Of a stretch of DNA of 64,000 bases, positions 24,160-43,612 are shown piece by piece. Both the position numbers and the translations under genes were made by a program. Numbering within the stretch: the stretch's first letter is position 1; every line of letters begins with the position of its first letter. The stretch is from contig NC_061512.1 of the NCBI RefSeq assembly GCF_022539505.1, positions 156,223,962 to 156,287,961 of the forward strand, given 5' to 3'. Under the pieces are notes generated by a model. That model worked only from the letters and a program-made list of their open reading frames with translations. It made no database searches and was not told the origin of the DNA. The DNA comes from Lolium rigidum. Its lineage: Eukaryota; Streptophyta; Magnoliopsida; Poales; Poaceae.

Positions 24160-26507
24160 TCTCCACTTAGGCCAAAAGCCTAAGATTGGAGGGAGGTATA
24201 CCGGCATCACTCATTCTTTGCATATTATGGTTGCTGGATACTTGTATATACTTGTTTAGTTTCTTTGAGTGGTTTTCTAATGAGAGGGAGATGATATTTG
24301 GGGAAGTGCTGCTCGAAAACAGATTCTGGATCTGTTACTAAAAAATCGTGCGCACAGCCAGAACGTTATTTTGAGCTGCCAATTTTTGTGCATGTTCCCC
24401 AGATTGTTGTCTAACTTTCATTAGTTGAACACTTTTCGAGCTGAGCAGGTTAAGAATTTCTTTAAAATTGATTACTGTACTGCTGTCAAGTTTTGGCAGA
24501 TTTCTGCCATCTTGCTTTTCTGTGTTTCTTTCAGTTTTCATTTTCTTATTCTTGCTTTGTTTCTTTCCTAAAACACAAAAAGACCAAAAATATTTCTGTT
24601 GTTTCTCTTCACCATTTGTTTATTTTGGTTTCTTGCATTTGTTTCGCTTTATTTGCTATTGCTAGTTTGCTATAAGAAAACCCAAAAAGATTTTGCATTG
24701 TTTGCTTGTTTCCTTTTGTTCTTGCTTCCAAATTCGAAAACACCAAAAATATTTGCTGTTCTTCTTTGGTTTTGTAAAGTTCTTTATGAGTTCAATGGTC
24801 TTCGGTGGCTGGAGCGTGGTTTTCATTTCATATTATCCAAGCTACACAAGTGAAAGGCAATAATGATGATATTCGACAATCTGATTGTGGTGAGAGGCTG
24901 GTATGAACTCTATTTGTTTTCATTTTTGTACATATACTCATCCATGTGAGCATGCTTAGTTGATTCATGTGAGGTATATGTCATTTAAGAGAGTCTAGTA
25001 GTTCATGATCTCTCATGTTTAGCTCCAATTTATTAATATGAGTAGCATGTCATGGATGTTTGCTTGCATTGTTTTATTCATAGATAAGTATGATATTGTG
25101 GTATCCTCCTCTGAATAATTCGGTTGAATTAACTTGGCACATGCTCACGCATGCATATGACTGAACAAAAGTCAATTAAGCCTCGATGATTTACATTGCT
25201 TCGCAGTTCCCGTATCACTTTTATGCCTCGGTTAATTTATTTTGCCGCAAGCATGATTATGACGATTCATCGCTCTCTTGATTTGTCGCTCCCTAGTCTT
25301 TTGCTAGCCTTCACTTGTACTCGCGCGGGAACGCTGCTCGTGCTTCCAAACACATGAAAACCAAGTTATTCCAGAGTGTCCACCATAAATACCTATGCAT
25401 GGCATTTCAAACCATTCCAAGTAAATTCTCATGCGCTACCTTTAAACCTTCAAAATGCTTATCAATTTGTGTTAATGTTTCATAGCTCATGAGGAAGTAT
25501 GTGGTGTTTAACTTTCAACCTTGTCATTTACTCTTGACGGACTTTCATATGGACTAGTGGCACATCCGCTTATCCAATAATTTTGCAAAAAGAGCCGGCA
25601 ATGGGGTTCCCAGCCCCAATTAATCAACTTTCACTAATAATTCTCTTCACATGTTTTGCTCGATTCATCGGTAAGCAACTTAATTTTGCAAATGGACACT
25701 CCTCCATGGTATGTGATTGATGGAAGGCACCCGAGGATTCGGTTAGCCATGGCTTGTGTAAGCAAAGGTTGGGGGGAGTGTCACCCATAATAAAACTAAA
25801 ATGCGTGTGTTAACAAAAGAGAAGAGGGATGATCTACCTTGCTGGTAGAGATAACGTCCTTCATGGAAGCCGCTCTTGAAAGTACGGTTGGCGAGGTAGT
25901 TGGTGTACCCATTACCATTCGTTGACAACAACAAACACCTCTCAAAACAATTTTGCTCCTGTTTCAAAAATGAAAAGCTCTAGCGCATGTTAATTCCTGC
26001 TTCCCTCTGCGAAGGGTCAATCTTTTACTTTTATGTTGTGTCTTCATCCTTTCTTTGAGCACTTTCTTAAGAGCACAACTGTCATTCTTAGTATAATATG
26101 CTTGTCTCAAAATATGATTGATTGTGGTATAACTTTGATGCTTTTATCTTTGACAATCACTATTTCTAGTCTTTCTATGAACTTCGAGAGGTGCCCGAGC
26201 ATTTATGTTTTGCTGATCAAATATGGGCAAGCGAGATACCACTCTATCATACTCTTTTATGAACATTGCAATCCTGCTTATATACATGATTCATGATGCT
26301 TATTATTAATTGTTGGTACCTTTCCATGATTGACATAGCTATTAGATGATCTTATTTGCATGTATCTTATTATGAACTGCTTAAGTGTTACCCATAGCAT
26401 GAGAATATTTACATCATATGAACAAATGTGTTCGTGAAAGTTCTTTTATCGCTCGCTTGTTAACTCGAATTGCTTGAGGACAAGCAATAAGCTAAGCTTG
26501 GGGGAGT
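24160..26507 (+). other. Noncoding 3' region of the Athila-type element
   Basis: This is 2.3 kb of T-rich, stop-dense sequence with scattered relic repeats but no domain I recognise. It ends in caagcaataagctaagcttgggggagt, a polypurine tract abutting the 3' LTR. Long noncoding 3' regions are usual for grass Athila elements. Confidence 0.6.
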
Positions 26508-27898
26508 TGATACGTCCAAAACGTATCTACTTTCCCGAACACTTTTGCTATTGTTTTGCCTCTAATTTGTGTATTTTGGATGCAACTAACACGGACTAAC
26601 GCTGTTTTCAACGAACTGTTCCGGTGTCTCGTTTTTGTGCGTAAATTCAACTTTCGGGAAAAACCTCGGAATTTATACAGAAGGCCCTATTTTCCCGAAG
26701 ACTCACGGAGCCGGAAGGGCAAGTCGGTGGAGGCCCGAGGGCCCCACACCCTAGGGCGGCGCGGCCCAGGAGGGGGGCGCGCGGCCCTAGCGTGTGGCCC
26801 CCTCGGCCGGCCTCCGACGCCCTCCTTCGGACTACTTATCGCCTTCGACCTAAAAACGCACGGAGAGAAGTCGAAGTCGCCAGAGACCCTCCAGAACGCC
26901 GCCACATCGCAAAACTCCGTCTCGGGAGCCAGAAGTCTCCGTTCTGGCACCCGCCGGACGAGGAATTGGAGGAGATCACCGCCATCATCACCACCGACGC
27001 CTCTCCATCGACCAGCCATGTTTCCCCCATCCATGTGTGAGTAATTCCCCCGCTCGTAGGCTGAAGGGGATGGTAGGGATTGGATGAGATTGGTCATGTA
27101 ATAGTGTAAGATTGTTAGGGCATAGTGCCTAGTGTCCGTAATTGGTACTTTGATGATATTGTTGCAACTTGTTATGCTTAATGCTTGTCACTAGGGCCCG
27201 AGTGCCATGATCTCAGATCTGAACATGTTATTATTTCATCATGATATTCATTGTTTATGGTCTTACCCGCAAGTTGTATACACATGTCGTCGTCCGGAAC
27301 CAATGGCCCCGAAGTGACGAAATCGGGACAACCGGAGGGGATGGTAGTGATGTGAGGATCACATGTGTTCACGAAGTGTTAATGCTTTGCTCGGTACTCT
27401 ATTAAAAGGAGTACCTTAATATCCGATAGATTCCCTTGAGGCCCGGCGGCCACCGGCTGGTAGGACAAAAGTTGTTGTGCAAGTTTCTCATTGCGAGCAC
27501 GTACGACTATAATTGGAACACATGCCTATTGATTGCTTTGTACTTGGACACCGTTTTATTATTATCTGCAAATGCCCTGCTTGATTGTTACATGAGTTTA
27601 TCTCATCCATGCAACGCCCGTTATCCGTCCCCGTGCCTACAGTATTTTAATCCTCGTCGTTTACTATAATCACTACCGCCGTCTCTCGTTACTCTCGTCG
27701 TTATTTCACTACCGCTATCGCTATAAAACTGTTACTATCGATAAACTCTTGCGAGCAAGTCTGTTTCCAGTGCGACTGAATTGACAACTCCGCTGTTAAG
27801 GCTTTCAAGTATTCTTTGTCTCCCCTTGTGTCGAATCAATAAATTGGGTTTTACTACCCGCGAAGACTGCCGCGATCCCCTATACTTGTGGGTTATCA
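26508..27898 (+). repeat. 3' LTR of the Athila-type element (1391 bp)
   Basis: It starts TGATACGTCCAAAACGTATC directly after the purine tract (TTGGGGGAGT, 26498-26507) and ends GGTTATCA. Its GC-rich core (about 26730-26820) includes open frames that I regard as non-coding. It is the complete reference copy for the interrupted 5' LTR. Confidence 0.9.
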
Positions 27899-27903
27899 GT
27901 AAG

Positions 27904-28645
27904 CCTGCAATTCTTCAACTGTAGCAGTTGTCGTCATTGGTTCTGAACCGTCCATGGCTCTTGCGGCTCTATCCCACGCTTCTTGTGGGAGTTGAACCCT
28001 AATACGTGGTGTAGGCCCGACATATTTACTGCCCATACCTCGCCTTAAATCAGAGGGATCGACATATGGATTTCCCAAGTCATCGAAAGCCTCTGATGTT
28101 TCCTCCTGATCGCGACTTGCTTCTCCAATAGCATAAATCTGATGATATTTTGGATTCTGAACCTTGCTAGGTTTGGTGACGCCATCATAGAGATTGGTGA
28201 AGACCTTTCCAACAGTGATGGATTTGTCGATGAAGTCGAAGCTGTCGGTGTCGTTTGAGTCATCGCTTATATAGGAGTCCGCGGATGACTCGAAGGACAT
28301 GTCGCTGAAGATCTTGGCGAGTTTTTCGCTTGCTTTGGTGCTGATGAAGCGTGGCGACGAAATCTCCTCGTCGCCTGACTCGATGGATGATGCTGAACTT
28401 GAAAAATCGGGATCGACCGCCGATAATCCCAACGAGATCGGAACTTTGAGACGATACGCTCCTTCTTTCTCGACGCGGAAGTGGAACTTTCCGAACGTCA
28501 TCTCCATGGGCTCCTCCAGATACGCGTATGCATCCAAACGGGAGGGCGGGTGATTAACAAAATCAACGAGACCAGTTTCGATCTGTTTACCTCTGTCCAT
28601 GATGTTGCTTGCTACCGACGAAGTCGACGATATTGAACGTGCCAT
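27904..28645 (-). pseudogene. Tat gag: N-terminal part, separated by a 16.4-kb insertion
   Basis: The first ATG in frame downstream of the primer site is at 28645 (MARSISSTSS). The frame stays open to the insertion boundary and, once the insert is skipped, continues at 11469 with matching sense. It is acidic and Ser-rich (SSASSIESGDEEISS, SYISDDSNDTD) without a recognised domain; this is usual for the variable N-terminus of plant Gypsy gags. GTAAG at 27899-27903 is the right-hand target duplication. An alternative start is not excluded because the open frame extends upstream into the primer site. Confidence 0.75.
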
Positions 28646-28672
28646 CGAGATCAGCTCCTTGTCGCCTCTAAA

Positions 28673-28690
28673 TCCCACAGACGGCGCCAA
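28673..28690 (-). other. Primer binding site of the Tat element
   Basis: On the minus strand TTGGCGCCGTCTGTGGGA lies one base inside the 5' LTR end (...ACCTTGTCA). TGGCGCCGTC-type primer sites are typical of plant Tat/Gypsy elements. I do not assign the tRNA. Confidence 0.75.
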
Positions 28691-28691
28691 T

Positions 28692-29075
28692 TGACAAGGT
28701 ATTAACTTGTCAATGCCTACAAGTAGTAGACTAGGATTTCGTTGGATGTAGAGGGCAAGTAGATCTCGAAGGTTTCAGCCGAAACGTACTCGACGATGTA
28801 AAAACTAGGGTTTGGGAGACAATGATTCGATGCTTTCTTTGTCCCTCGACTCCCCCTTATATAGGAGGTGGAGCCGAGGGATTCGTGATACACAAGTTTA
28901 CAGAGTCCGAGAGGGTTTCTAACTTCTCGCAAGATTACAAACAATGACTCCTATTACAACTCTAGCTTTCCTTAATAGTATCTTGGGCTTCCGAATCTTC
29001 TTATCCTTCGGGTTGTGGACCTTCAGTAAACCCCGGGTACCATCTTCGGCAGGCCCATTGGGGATGCCTATGTCA
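28692..29075 (-). repeat. 5' LTR of the Tat element (384 bp)
   Basis: On the minus strand it begins TGACATAGGCATCCCC and ends ACCTTGTCA, next to the primer site. A TATA-like box (cctatataagg, about 28855-28865 on plus) suits an LTR promoter. A plausible target duplicate GTCGG follows at 29076-29080, but its partner lies outside the window. The 3' LTR is not in the window. Confidence 0.8.
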
Positions 29076-29514
29076 GTCGGCATGGTGGTGGATGCTGGGG
29101 TAGGTGGGTGGGTAAGCGTGGTGGAGCTGGGAGAGGGTGGGAGGGAAATCGACTCGCTCTGATACCACCTTGTCAGGACCCCGGAGACCCTGACGGCGTT
29201 GATCGGAGAGGGGGAAGAAGGGGAGCTCCGGTGGCTCGGATCTACGCATCTACGACATGGTAAAGTAAACAGGCAAGGAAAATAACTTAGGGTTTCTATT
29301 AGCGTGCCTCCCATCCTCCCACTCCTACTCTTTTATATCCAAAGAGTAGGACCACGCTGATTAACAATCTGAGCTTATTACAGCATAAGCACGCTTAGCG
29401 CGCGAAAAGTAGAGGTTCAAAAAGTGAAGACATCCTGGGCGTTGGTTGACGAAGCGAAGCATCTGGGCCGTCCATTGTTGAAGGGGGTGTCGATGTGGTT
29501 GACTGTTCCTGACA
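29076..29514 (-). mobile_element. Copia-like LTR retrotransposon end (344-bp LTR, primer site, leader), cut by the Tat element
   Basis: The LTR is 29171-29514: on minus it starts TGTCAGGAACAG and ends GGGGTCCTGACA, with a short TGTCAG/CTGACA inverted end. Inside it, at 29156-29167 (minus TGGTATCAGAGC), is a perfect initiator-Met tRNA primer site. A short leader with an ATG (ATGCCGAC) reaches 29076, where the Tat element enters. The rest of the Copia element must lie beyond the left end of the window. The outer target duplicate probably is GTAGT at 29515-29519, but it cannot be paired. Confidence 0.75.
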
Positions 29515-30002
29515 GTAGTATTAAGATTTATCTAGATTTAGATATATGCATACACTAAGTAGTGATTAGATACATATAGTCAGAAACAATGTAAAAAACA
29601 TCGCTCCCAACCTGCATCACTGAACCGGTCTCCCAGAGGCAAAGCTTGCCGGTCACCTCACTGACGCGATCAAGGAAGCATTCATGGATTTATCGACAAC
29701 CCCAAAGTCAAAAAAACTTGGGCTACAATCCTAAAGACCAGAGACTGGTCACAAAAATCCAGCACGGGCGGCCATTCATTATCGGCCGCTGACGTGCGCT
29801 GGCTGGCTCGCTCGCGTCGGACCGGTCGGCGGCGGTACGTGGCCCGCCACGGTTCTCTCGAAGCGTTTCCAGCTGCCGCAGAGCCCGCGGCGCCCGCCAC
29901 GTCGCGTGCCACGCACGCACGCACTGCTTTCCCTTCTTCCCTTCCAGAAGCCGGCCGGCGAAGCAACCGAACCAGAACCAGAGGCTGAGAAGCAAAGCAC
30001 CA
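29515..30002 (+). promoter_or_regulatory. Upstream region of the acyl-CoA synthetase gene
   Basis: The first 250 bp are AT-rich and unremarkable. From about 29765 the DNA becomes very GC- and CpG-rich (for example gcgtcggaccggtcggcggcgg), typical of the promoter/5' end of grass housekeeping genes. No convincing TATA box is present. The promoter extent is inferred. Confidence 0.45.
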
Positions 30003-38133
<8,131 letters not shown>

Positions 38134-38693
38134 CCCTCCGATTTCTGGAACCCATTTGCGATTTGTGCTAGATACTCATTTGTGATACCACATGTTAAGA
38201 ATAATTTTTATGTGTTTGCTAATCTGGAGCCTGTAAAGCTCTGTAAGAGACCGCGGCATACAGTTCTTCGGCTTTTAGGTCCTTATATCCCTCATTGCAC
38301 TACTTAGCCAGCATAAAGATCGACCCTGTAAAATTGGATGCGTAAGACTGTTATTGATGATCAGCACAGGTTTCGGGAAAAAGAAGGAAATGCCAGCAAA
38401 TATGTTGTTCCTGTGATATCGCTGGCCCAACGAGTGAGGTCTAGGATAGGAAGCTGTGTTTGATGACGTTGGGGGAGCGACTTGTCAGATCTTGCCAAGT
38501 ATTTTGTTTGCCACGAATGCCCCTTCTCACGTACCACACCCATGTGTTAGCAACGTGCTCCCTTTCCATTGAAGGGCTGGGCCTGCTGATCACGTGTTGA
38601 CTGCTGGTTGGTCGAGGCTATAAAGCATAGGTCAATTGAAGGATGGGCTGGCGATTAAGAAGTGGCTCTGGCCCTGGAAATTGCATGGGTGAA

Positions 38694-39074
38694 CCTGGGA
38701 GCAAGCGCACCCTATATTAAAAAAAAAATTAGTAATTCAGAAAAAGGTTAAAAAAATTCAAATCTTTTTGGGAATCAAAGATGATCATGTATTGTACTCG
38801 TATACGAAAGATTCACCATGGAATAACTTCTCTTGTTTCCTGGGTGAAAAAAACAGACTTGGAGGTCCTATATTAAAGTACTATTCACGCTATATTCGTT
38901 ATAGATTTGTTTTTTTCTTGCCTGAAGTCAATGTGAAATATTTCTTGGCCAAACAAATTTATACGAGTACAATACTTGATTATCTTTGATTCCCAAAAGG
39001 ATTCAAATTTTTTTGACTTTATTTAAAATTACTACATTTTTTGGAGTATATAGGGTGCGCCTGCACCCGAGAGC
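38694..39074. mobile_element. MITE-like hairpin element downstream of LACS
   Basis: The left end agcaagcgcaccctatatt pairs with the right end atatagggtgcgcctgcaccc. Further inside, ttcaaatctttttgggaatc pairs with gattcccaaaaggattcaaa, so about 90 bp on each side form an imperfect inverted repeat. There is no coding capacity. Target duplications were not resolved. Confidence 0.6.
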
Positions 39075-39142
39075 CAAAAGTCCGGGTCACTTTGGCCCTA
39101 TCTTATATAATCTGGCTTGTATGTGAATCGGCGCTCGCTTGT

Positions 39143-39216
39143 AACAGAATAGACACACTTTCGTGCTGAAATTGAATTTAACAGAATAGACACACTTTCG
39201 TGCTGAAATTGAATTT
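39143..39216 (+). repeat. Tandem duplication, 2 x 37 bp
   Basis: aacagaatagacacactttcg... occurs at 39143-39179 and again at 39180-39216 without a visible difference. Confidence 0.85.
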
Positions 39217-39240
39217 AACTCTTCCAAAATGCTTGATCCT

Positions 39241-39370
39241 GTAGTTGTTTCTGTTCCGTTGTTAACAATTGGTATCTAGAGCTAATCACAACGCAAAATT
39301 CGTTAGTAGTTGTTTTTGTTCCGTTGTTAACAATTGGTATCTAGAGCTAATCACAACGCAAAATTCGTTA
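39241..39370 (+). repeat. Tandem duplication, 2 x 65 bp, containing a primer-site-like motif
   Basis: The unit starts gtagttgttt and lies at 39241-39305 and 39306-39370, with one C/T difference. Each unit contains ttaacaattggtatctagagc, which resembles an LTR end followed by a Met-tRNA primer site (TGGTATCAGAGC) with one extra base. Confidence 0.8.
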
Positions 39371-39399
39371 GAAATATCATTGTTGCAACCTCCCCTGGA

Positions 39400-39700
39400 G
39401 ATTTGAGCTCGTTGCGGCGCTGATTTCATCATGGGGATGCCGGCCCCTTAAGGCTGCACCATCTACGCATGCTCTCTAGCACTTCGGCGGCTTAGCATGA
39501 GCAGCACAACCATCGAATCGACCGCGCACTCCTCCGTCAACATGGCAGTTGGAAACATGCAACTGCACATCGACAGAGTCAAGAACACGCTCCAGTAGCA
39601 TATCTCGGAGCTGCGGGAGCAAGTTGGTCCCGCCGCACACCTCGACGACCCAGATCCGACCATCAAGACACTGGAGGAGAAGTCATGGTGATATCACTGG
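39400..39700 (+). pseudogene. Possible gag leader remnant of an LTR element
   Basis: Directly after the primer-site-like repeats, an open but short frame (from about 39500, MSSTTIESTAHSSVN..., then a TAG near 39598 and HISELREQVGP) has the look of a decayed gag start. No domain is recognised. Evidence is position and composition only. The rest of the 38134-40640 interval holds no gene that I can see. Confidence 0.3.
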
Positions 39701-40642
39701 TGATATTACTCACAATAATCGCTGGACGTAGACGAAGGAGTGGATAGCTCGATGAAGTGGTCGGAGTCCCCTTGCCGCCGTCACCGCCGACATCGCCTAT
39801 TTACCTTGCTTATCGACCGGAGAAGAGAGTTTTAAGGAGGAAATGGTGGTTTTGGAATCAGCGGTGAGAGGAGGGGGTAGAAATAAGGGAAATCCTCCCG
39901 CCCTCTTTTTCGTGGGCTACTGAAAAAAAAGGGTTCGGGTGCTGTTGGGTTACTGAAACAGAATAACATTACCAAAATGTTTTGAAAATAATAAGTGGTA
40001 GTGCCCATAAAATTTTAATACCAGAGTTTGTAAACATATTGGATTACAATTTTTATGTCAGGCTTTGCAAAACGTGTCCTGAAACTCAGCCATGCCCGAA
40101 TAGGCCAGGTCTACCCGACGCAATGCTTGGCTAGCAAAAGCTAGAGAAATGTCGGTATAGCATTCTACCATGTCACTCCATCAGGTACCGTTGCATCTAT
40201 TTCTAAATTCAGCCCATGGCCAGGTCTACCCGATGCAATGTTAGTTTCTACTTTCGTGGAATGGGTTGTCAAGATGTTTAGAAACGAAGGACCACCTTCT
40301 GTTGGGTACGGTTAGAATTGTGGAGGCATGAGTCCGCTCACCGCGACCCAAAATCTGATAGCAAACATTCAACGTGAATTGGGACAACACTTGATCAAAA
40401 TTTCTGCCCAGTGACAAGAAGGGCCACGATCCAAGAAGTGAATAAACGATTTTATTTTGCATAATACTTCTCTTATTCATAATTACATCTGCTATACTGC
40501 ATCCATTTATGCATCTATGGTTCCATTGAGAAGCACATGCACTATTTTTATGATTGCTACATACACAGTAACCACAGAGACAAATCTGTTTCAAAAAAAG
40601 AAAAAATAACCAACAACACAAATACAATAGCGAAGCATCAGT

Positions 40643-43387
40643 TCAGCGCATGAGCTCTTTCCCGAACAACCCAGCGATGGCTCGCCCGGGATCTTCCGCC
40701 TTGATCAGGGATTCTCCTACCAAAACCTGGAAACATAAATAACCATCAATGATAACAGACATGCCTGAAAACACTTGCAATTTTAAGACCCGTGTATCTC
40801 AAGGAAAGAATTTCTTTTTCGATAAAGAAGGAAATAATTTCTGGTGGAGAAAACATGTAGTTGTGAAATTATGAGAAGTGGGAACATCTGCTTCTCAACG
40901 TTTCTGAAAGTTAGCTTTATGATCTAGCATAAGAAAGAACACTGCGAATCATGCAGTTATACATAGCTGGAAATAAGGAAACCAGAAAATATACCGAGGA
41001 AACGCCGGCATTCTGCACATATGCAACATCATCGGGAGTGAACAGGCCAGATTCGCCAACAACCTGACAAAAACAAACTCCTTATAATCATTTACAAGTA
41101 ATCTATTAAAGAATTTTATGCCATCAGTTTGAGTAGCAAATAAAAAAATCAAAATAGAAAAATAACTGCACTACACAGGGTTGGCAGGACCAAGGATACT
41201 TATTATGGATCAGAGGAGTATCATATTTAATTAAGTGGATTAGTTGAAAGGAAAAGGATGCTTAACTACTGTATATCTTGATGGTGGTTTCCCTAGCAGA
41301 TGCAGGTTGGGGGGAGCCCGTTCATTAATTAAAATAAAAGGACCAGCGATCAGTTAAGGAGATCATACCATTATGCCCCTATCCCTTATGATATCGCCAC
41401 GCTTCTCCATCAACATCCTTGTGTTTGAAGTGTCTAGTACAAATGTCTCTGCAAAGAACAATAATCTTCAGCACCATGTATGCGCAGACGGAAAACAACT
41501 TTACTCTTCAGAAACTACATGCTGGATGAAAAATATCTGACGGACAACAGTACCTAGACTGCGGTTGTTGATTCCGATAAGCTCAACACCATCTAATTTA
41601 AGCACACGGTCCAGTTCTCTTTCGTCATGAACCTGAAATAGCAATCACATTTAGCACACTGTTAATATCACAATTCATTGCCGCCAGTGATATATGATAT
41701 AATGAATTAACTGAATCTTCTGGACAATCTATAATTAATGTGGAGTTTAAAACATGATTTTTCCAGAAATGAGCAATATTTTTTCATCACAAAGACTAAT
41801 ATTATTATTTTGTGGACTGAATCTGGTAGTTCTGGCAAGAAGTTGGTCGTCAAAAAGAAAAGTAGCTTCCTTGGCTACTTTGTCATTCGTCAAAAAGAAA
41901 AGCAGCTTTCTTGGTTACTTTTGTGGTTCTATGGTAGAATAATTGATAGAAGCAGTCAAAATTGAGTTGTATACACAGTATTTGTAGGAATACTGCGGAG
42001 TCCAAAACATTTTAAACATACCTCAATAAGAGCGGTCATTCCAAGACTTTTGCAGACACGAAGCATGTACTTCATGTCAAGATCAGGTAGCACGGCAGCA
42101 ATCAAAAGAATCGCATCGGCGCCCTTTGATCGTGCATAGTATATTTGCCAGGCATCAATAACGAACTCCTTGCACAGAAGAGGGCACTGCATTTGCACAC
42201 ACAACCATACTCAATTGATTTGTTACATGTTCATAGGACCTACAGAAACAGAAGAAGAGTACAGTCTGATGTTTGTCTCCATCATTCCGCATACCTTCAC
42301 ACCGGAATTGCGAACGGTCTCAAGGTTCTCAAAGCTCCCCTGTGGAAGAAAAATGAGTTGGGAATGTCAGACATGCAAAACAGATTTAATCACTGCAAGA
42401 ATTGTGGAGTAAAAAAACACCAAACCTGAAAGTGCTTCTCATCTGTGAGGATGCTGATGCAGGCCGCGCCGTTCTCCTCGTACGCCTGAGCGATCTCAAC
42501 CTGTTCCGATTTTTGAATATCAGGTTTAGATAAATTACGAACACTGAATATGACAGAATTATATCATACTGAATGAATGCTTAGACTCACTGGGTTGAAG
42601 TTCTCCCTGAGCACACCCCTGCTTGGTGACGCCTTCTTAATCTCGGCAATCAAGGCGGGCACTCCATTGCGGTTGTAGGCCGCCGTGAGAGCACCGATGA
42701 AATCCCTCACGGGAGGCGCGTGCTCGCTGGACTCCATCACACTCCTCAGAGGCTTCTTGGCCTTCCTCTGCACAAGAATATACATTACAGAGGAATGAGC
42801 AACACCATAACAGCTGGTCAGAATTTAGCCTCGTGTTAATTATTGAAAAATCGCCTCTGTTTTCCAACAAAAACATTAATGCATGATATCTATCCACACG
42901 TGTATGTTTGCATGTGCATACCTGGGACACCTCCACCTCCTTATCCCATATGATCTGCTCGAGGATGTCGCGCGGCACGGCCTTGTCGTCGCCGGAGCCC
43001 TCGGAGGGGTACCGGGGGCGGCAGCGGCGGCGGATGCTGATGCCCTGCGCGGCGGCGATGGTGTTGATCGTCTTGCCGCTCTCCCACTGGATCACCTCGT
43101 CGGAGTTGAACATCGCGTCGTGCTCCAGCGCGTAAAGGATCGCGTCCTGAGAAAATTTAAGAGGAAGAAGGAAACAGAGCACGACAGTTACATCCCTGTC
43201 GAAATGGACCACACCACGAGACGATTGAAAGATTCAGGCGCACCTTGGTGTAGGCGCATCGGACGGTCCGGCCACCGCTGCGTACGCCGCGGGCGACGGA
43301 AGGCGAGCGGCTGCAGGAGGAAGAGGAGAGAGACGCCGGCGAGAAGGTCGCCGGGTGGAGGTGCGCGGCGGCGAGGAGAGACTCCAT
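40643..43387 (-). CDS. IGPS: Indole-3-glycerol-phosphate synthase, chloroplast precursor
   Basis: Ten exons read leftward: 43387-43244, 43146-42922, 42767-42591, 42500-42426, 42339-42295, 42186-42022, 41632-41554, 41448-41369, 41063-40995, 40726-40643. All introns are GT-AG and phases match; the product has 380 aa, about the usual plant length. The first ~45 residues are Ser/Ala/Arg-rich, a likely chloroplast transit peptide. TrpC barrel motifs are intact: [13 protein letters not shown] (catalytic Lys and phosphate-binding Ser), [45 protein letters not shown] and VGESGL. It closes the indole ring of indole-3-glycerol phosphate in tryptophan and indole-derived metabolism. It is convergent with the LACS gene; no lesion was seen. 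Confidence 0.95.
41848..41929 (+). repeat. Imperfect tandem duplication of about 40 bp in an IGPS intron
   Basis: tcgtcaaaaagaaaag-agctt-cttggctactttgtcat appears twice with a few substitutions (…gtagcttccttggctac… and …gcagctttcttggttac…). It lies within the intron 41633-42021, away from splice sites. Confidence 0.7.
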
Positions 43388-43526
43388 CTGTCCGCGACGA
43401 CAGAGATTGGGTTGGTGTTGTTGGGGAATGTGAAGACGCGAACCGGAGGAGGGAACGGTGGCGCAAGACAAGGGCGAGTGTGCCGTCGTGATCCGGTGAT
43501 GGCCGATTCCTCCGATCGAGGAGGAG

Positions 43527-43535
43527 ATATATATA
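43527..43535 (-). promoter_or_regulatory. TATA box of the IGPS gene
   Basis: On minus, ccTATATATATctcc lies about 140 bp upstream of the ATG at 43387. The placement suits a start site near 43500 and a leader of about 110 nt. Confidence 0.6.
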
Positions 43536-43612
43536 GGGCTTAGGCTTAGGCACCTGCGGCGCAGCGGCAGAGGCAGCCCGGCACTTTGGCAATTGACCCA
43601 GCACACGAGCAT

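Larger units (their letters stand above)
11470..27898 (+). mobile_element. Athila-type Gypsy element lacking RT and integrase (TSD GTAAG), split by a nested element
   Basis: The insert runs from TGATACGTCC to GGTTATCA. GTAAG occurs at 11465-11469 and 27899-27903, and removing the insert rejoins the Tat gag. It has a 5' LTR (interrupted), a tRNA-Asp-type primer site, gag and aspartic protease (19605-22255), a second ORF with an ATHILA-type domain (23042-24159), a long noncoding 3' region, a purine tract and a 3' LTR. Between protease and second ORF there is only about 790 bp, so RT, RNase H and integrase are missing altogether. It would need enzymes in trans. The two-gene layout suggests an established non-autonomous type or an internal deletion. 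Confidence 0.9.
1..29075 (-). mobile_element. Tat-lineage Gypsy LTR retrotransposon, nested host, 3' end outside window
   Basis: On the minus strand the order is 5' LTR (28692-29075), primer site, gag, aspartic protease, reverse transcriptase, RNase H, a second RNase H-like domain, integrase, and then an oppositely oriented extra gene before the missing 3' LTR. A second RNase H and an extra antisense gene between pol and the 3' LTR are known traits of Tat elements such as maize Grande, so I place it in that lineage. Two insertions split it: a solo LTR at 6969-8499 and a 16.4-kb element at 11470-27898. Without them about 11 kb of its own sequence remains. Nonsense codons (10776-10778, 9030-9032, 5126-5128) and frameshifts show it is dead. 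The exact family name is not assigned. Confidence 0.9.

Noticed and set aside
42883..43491. 202-codon plus-strand frame over the first IGPS exons
   Set aside because: It is the complement of exon 1 and exon 2 of IGPS plus the intron; the IGPS splicing and motifs are decisive.
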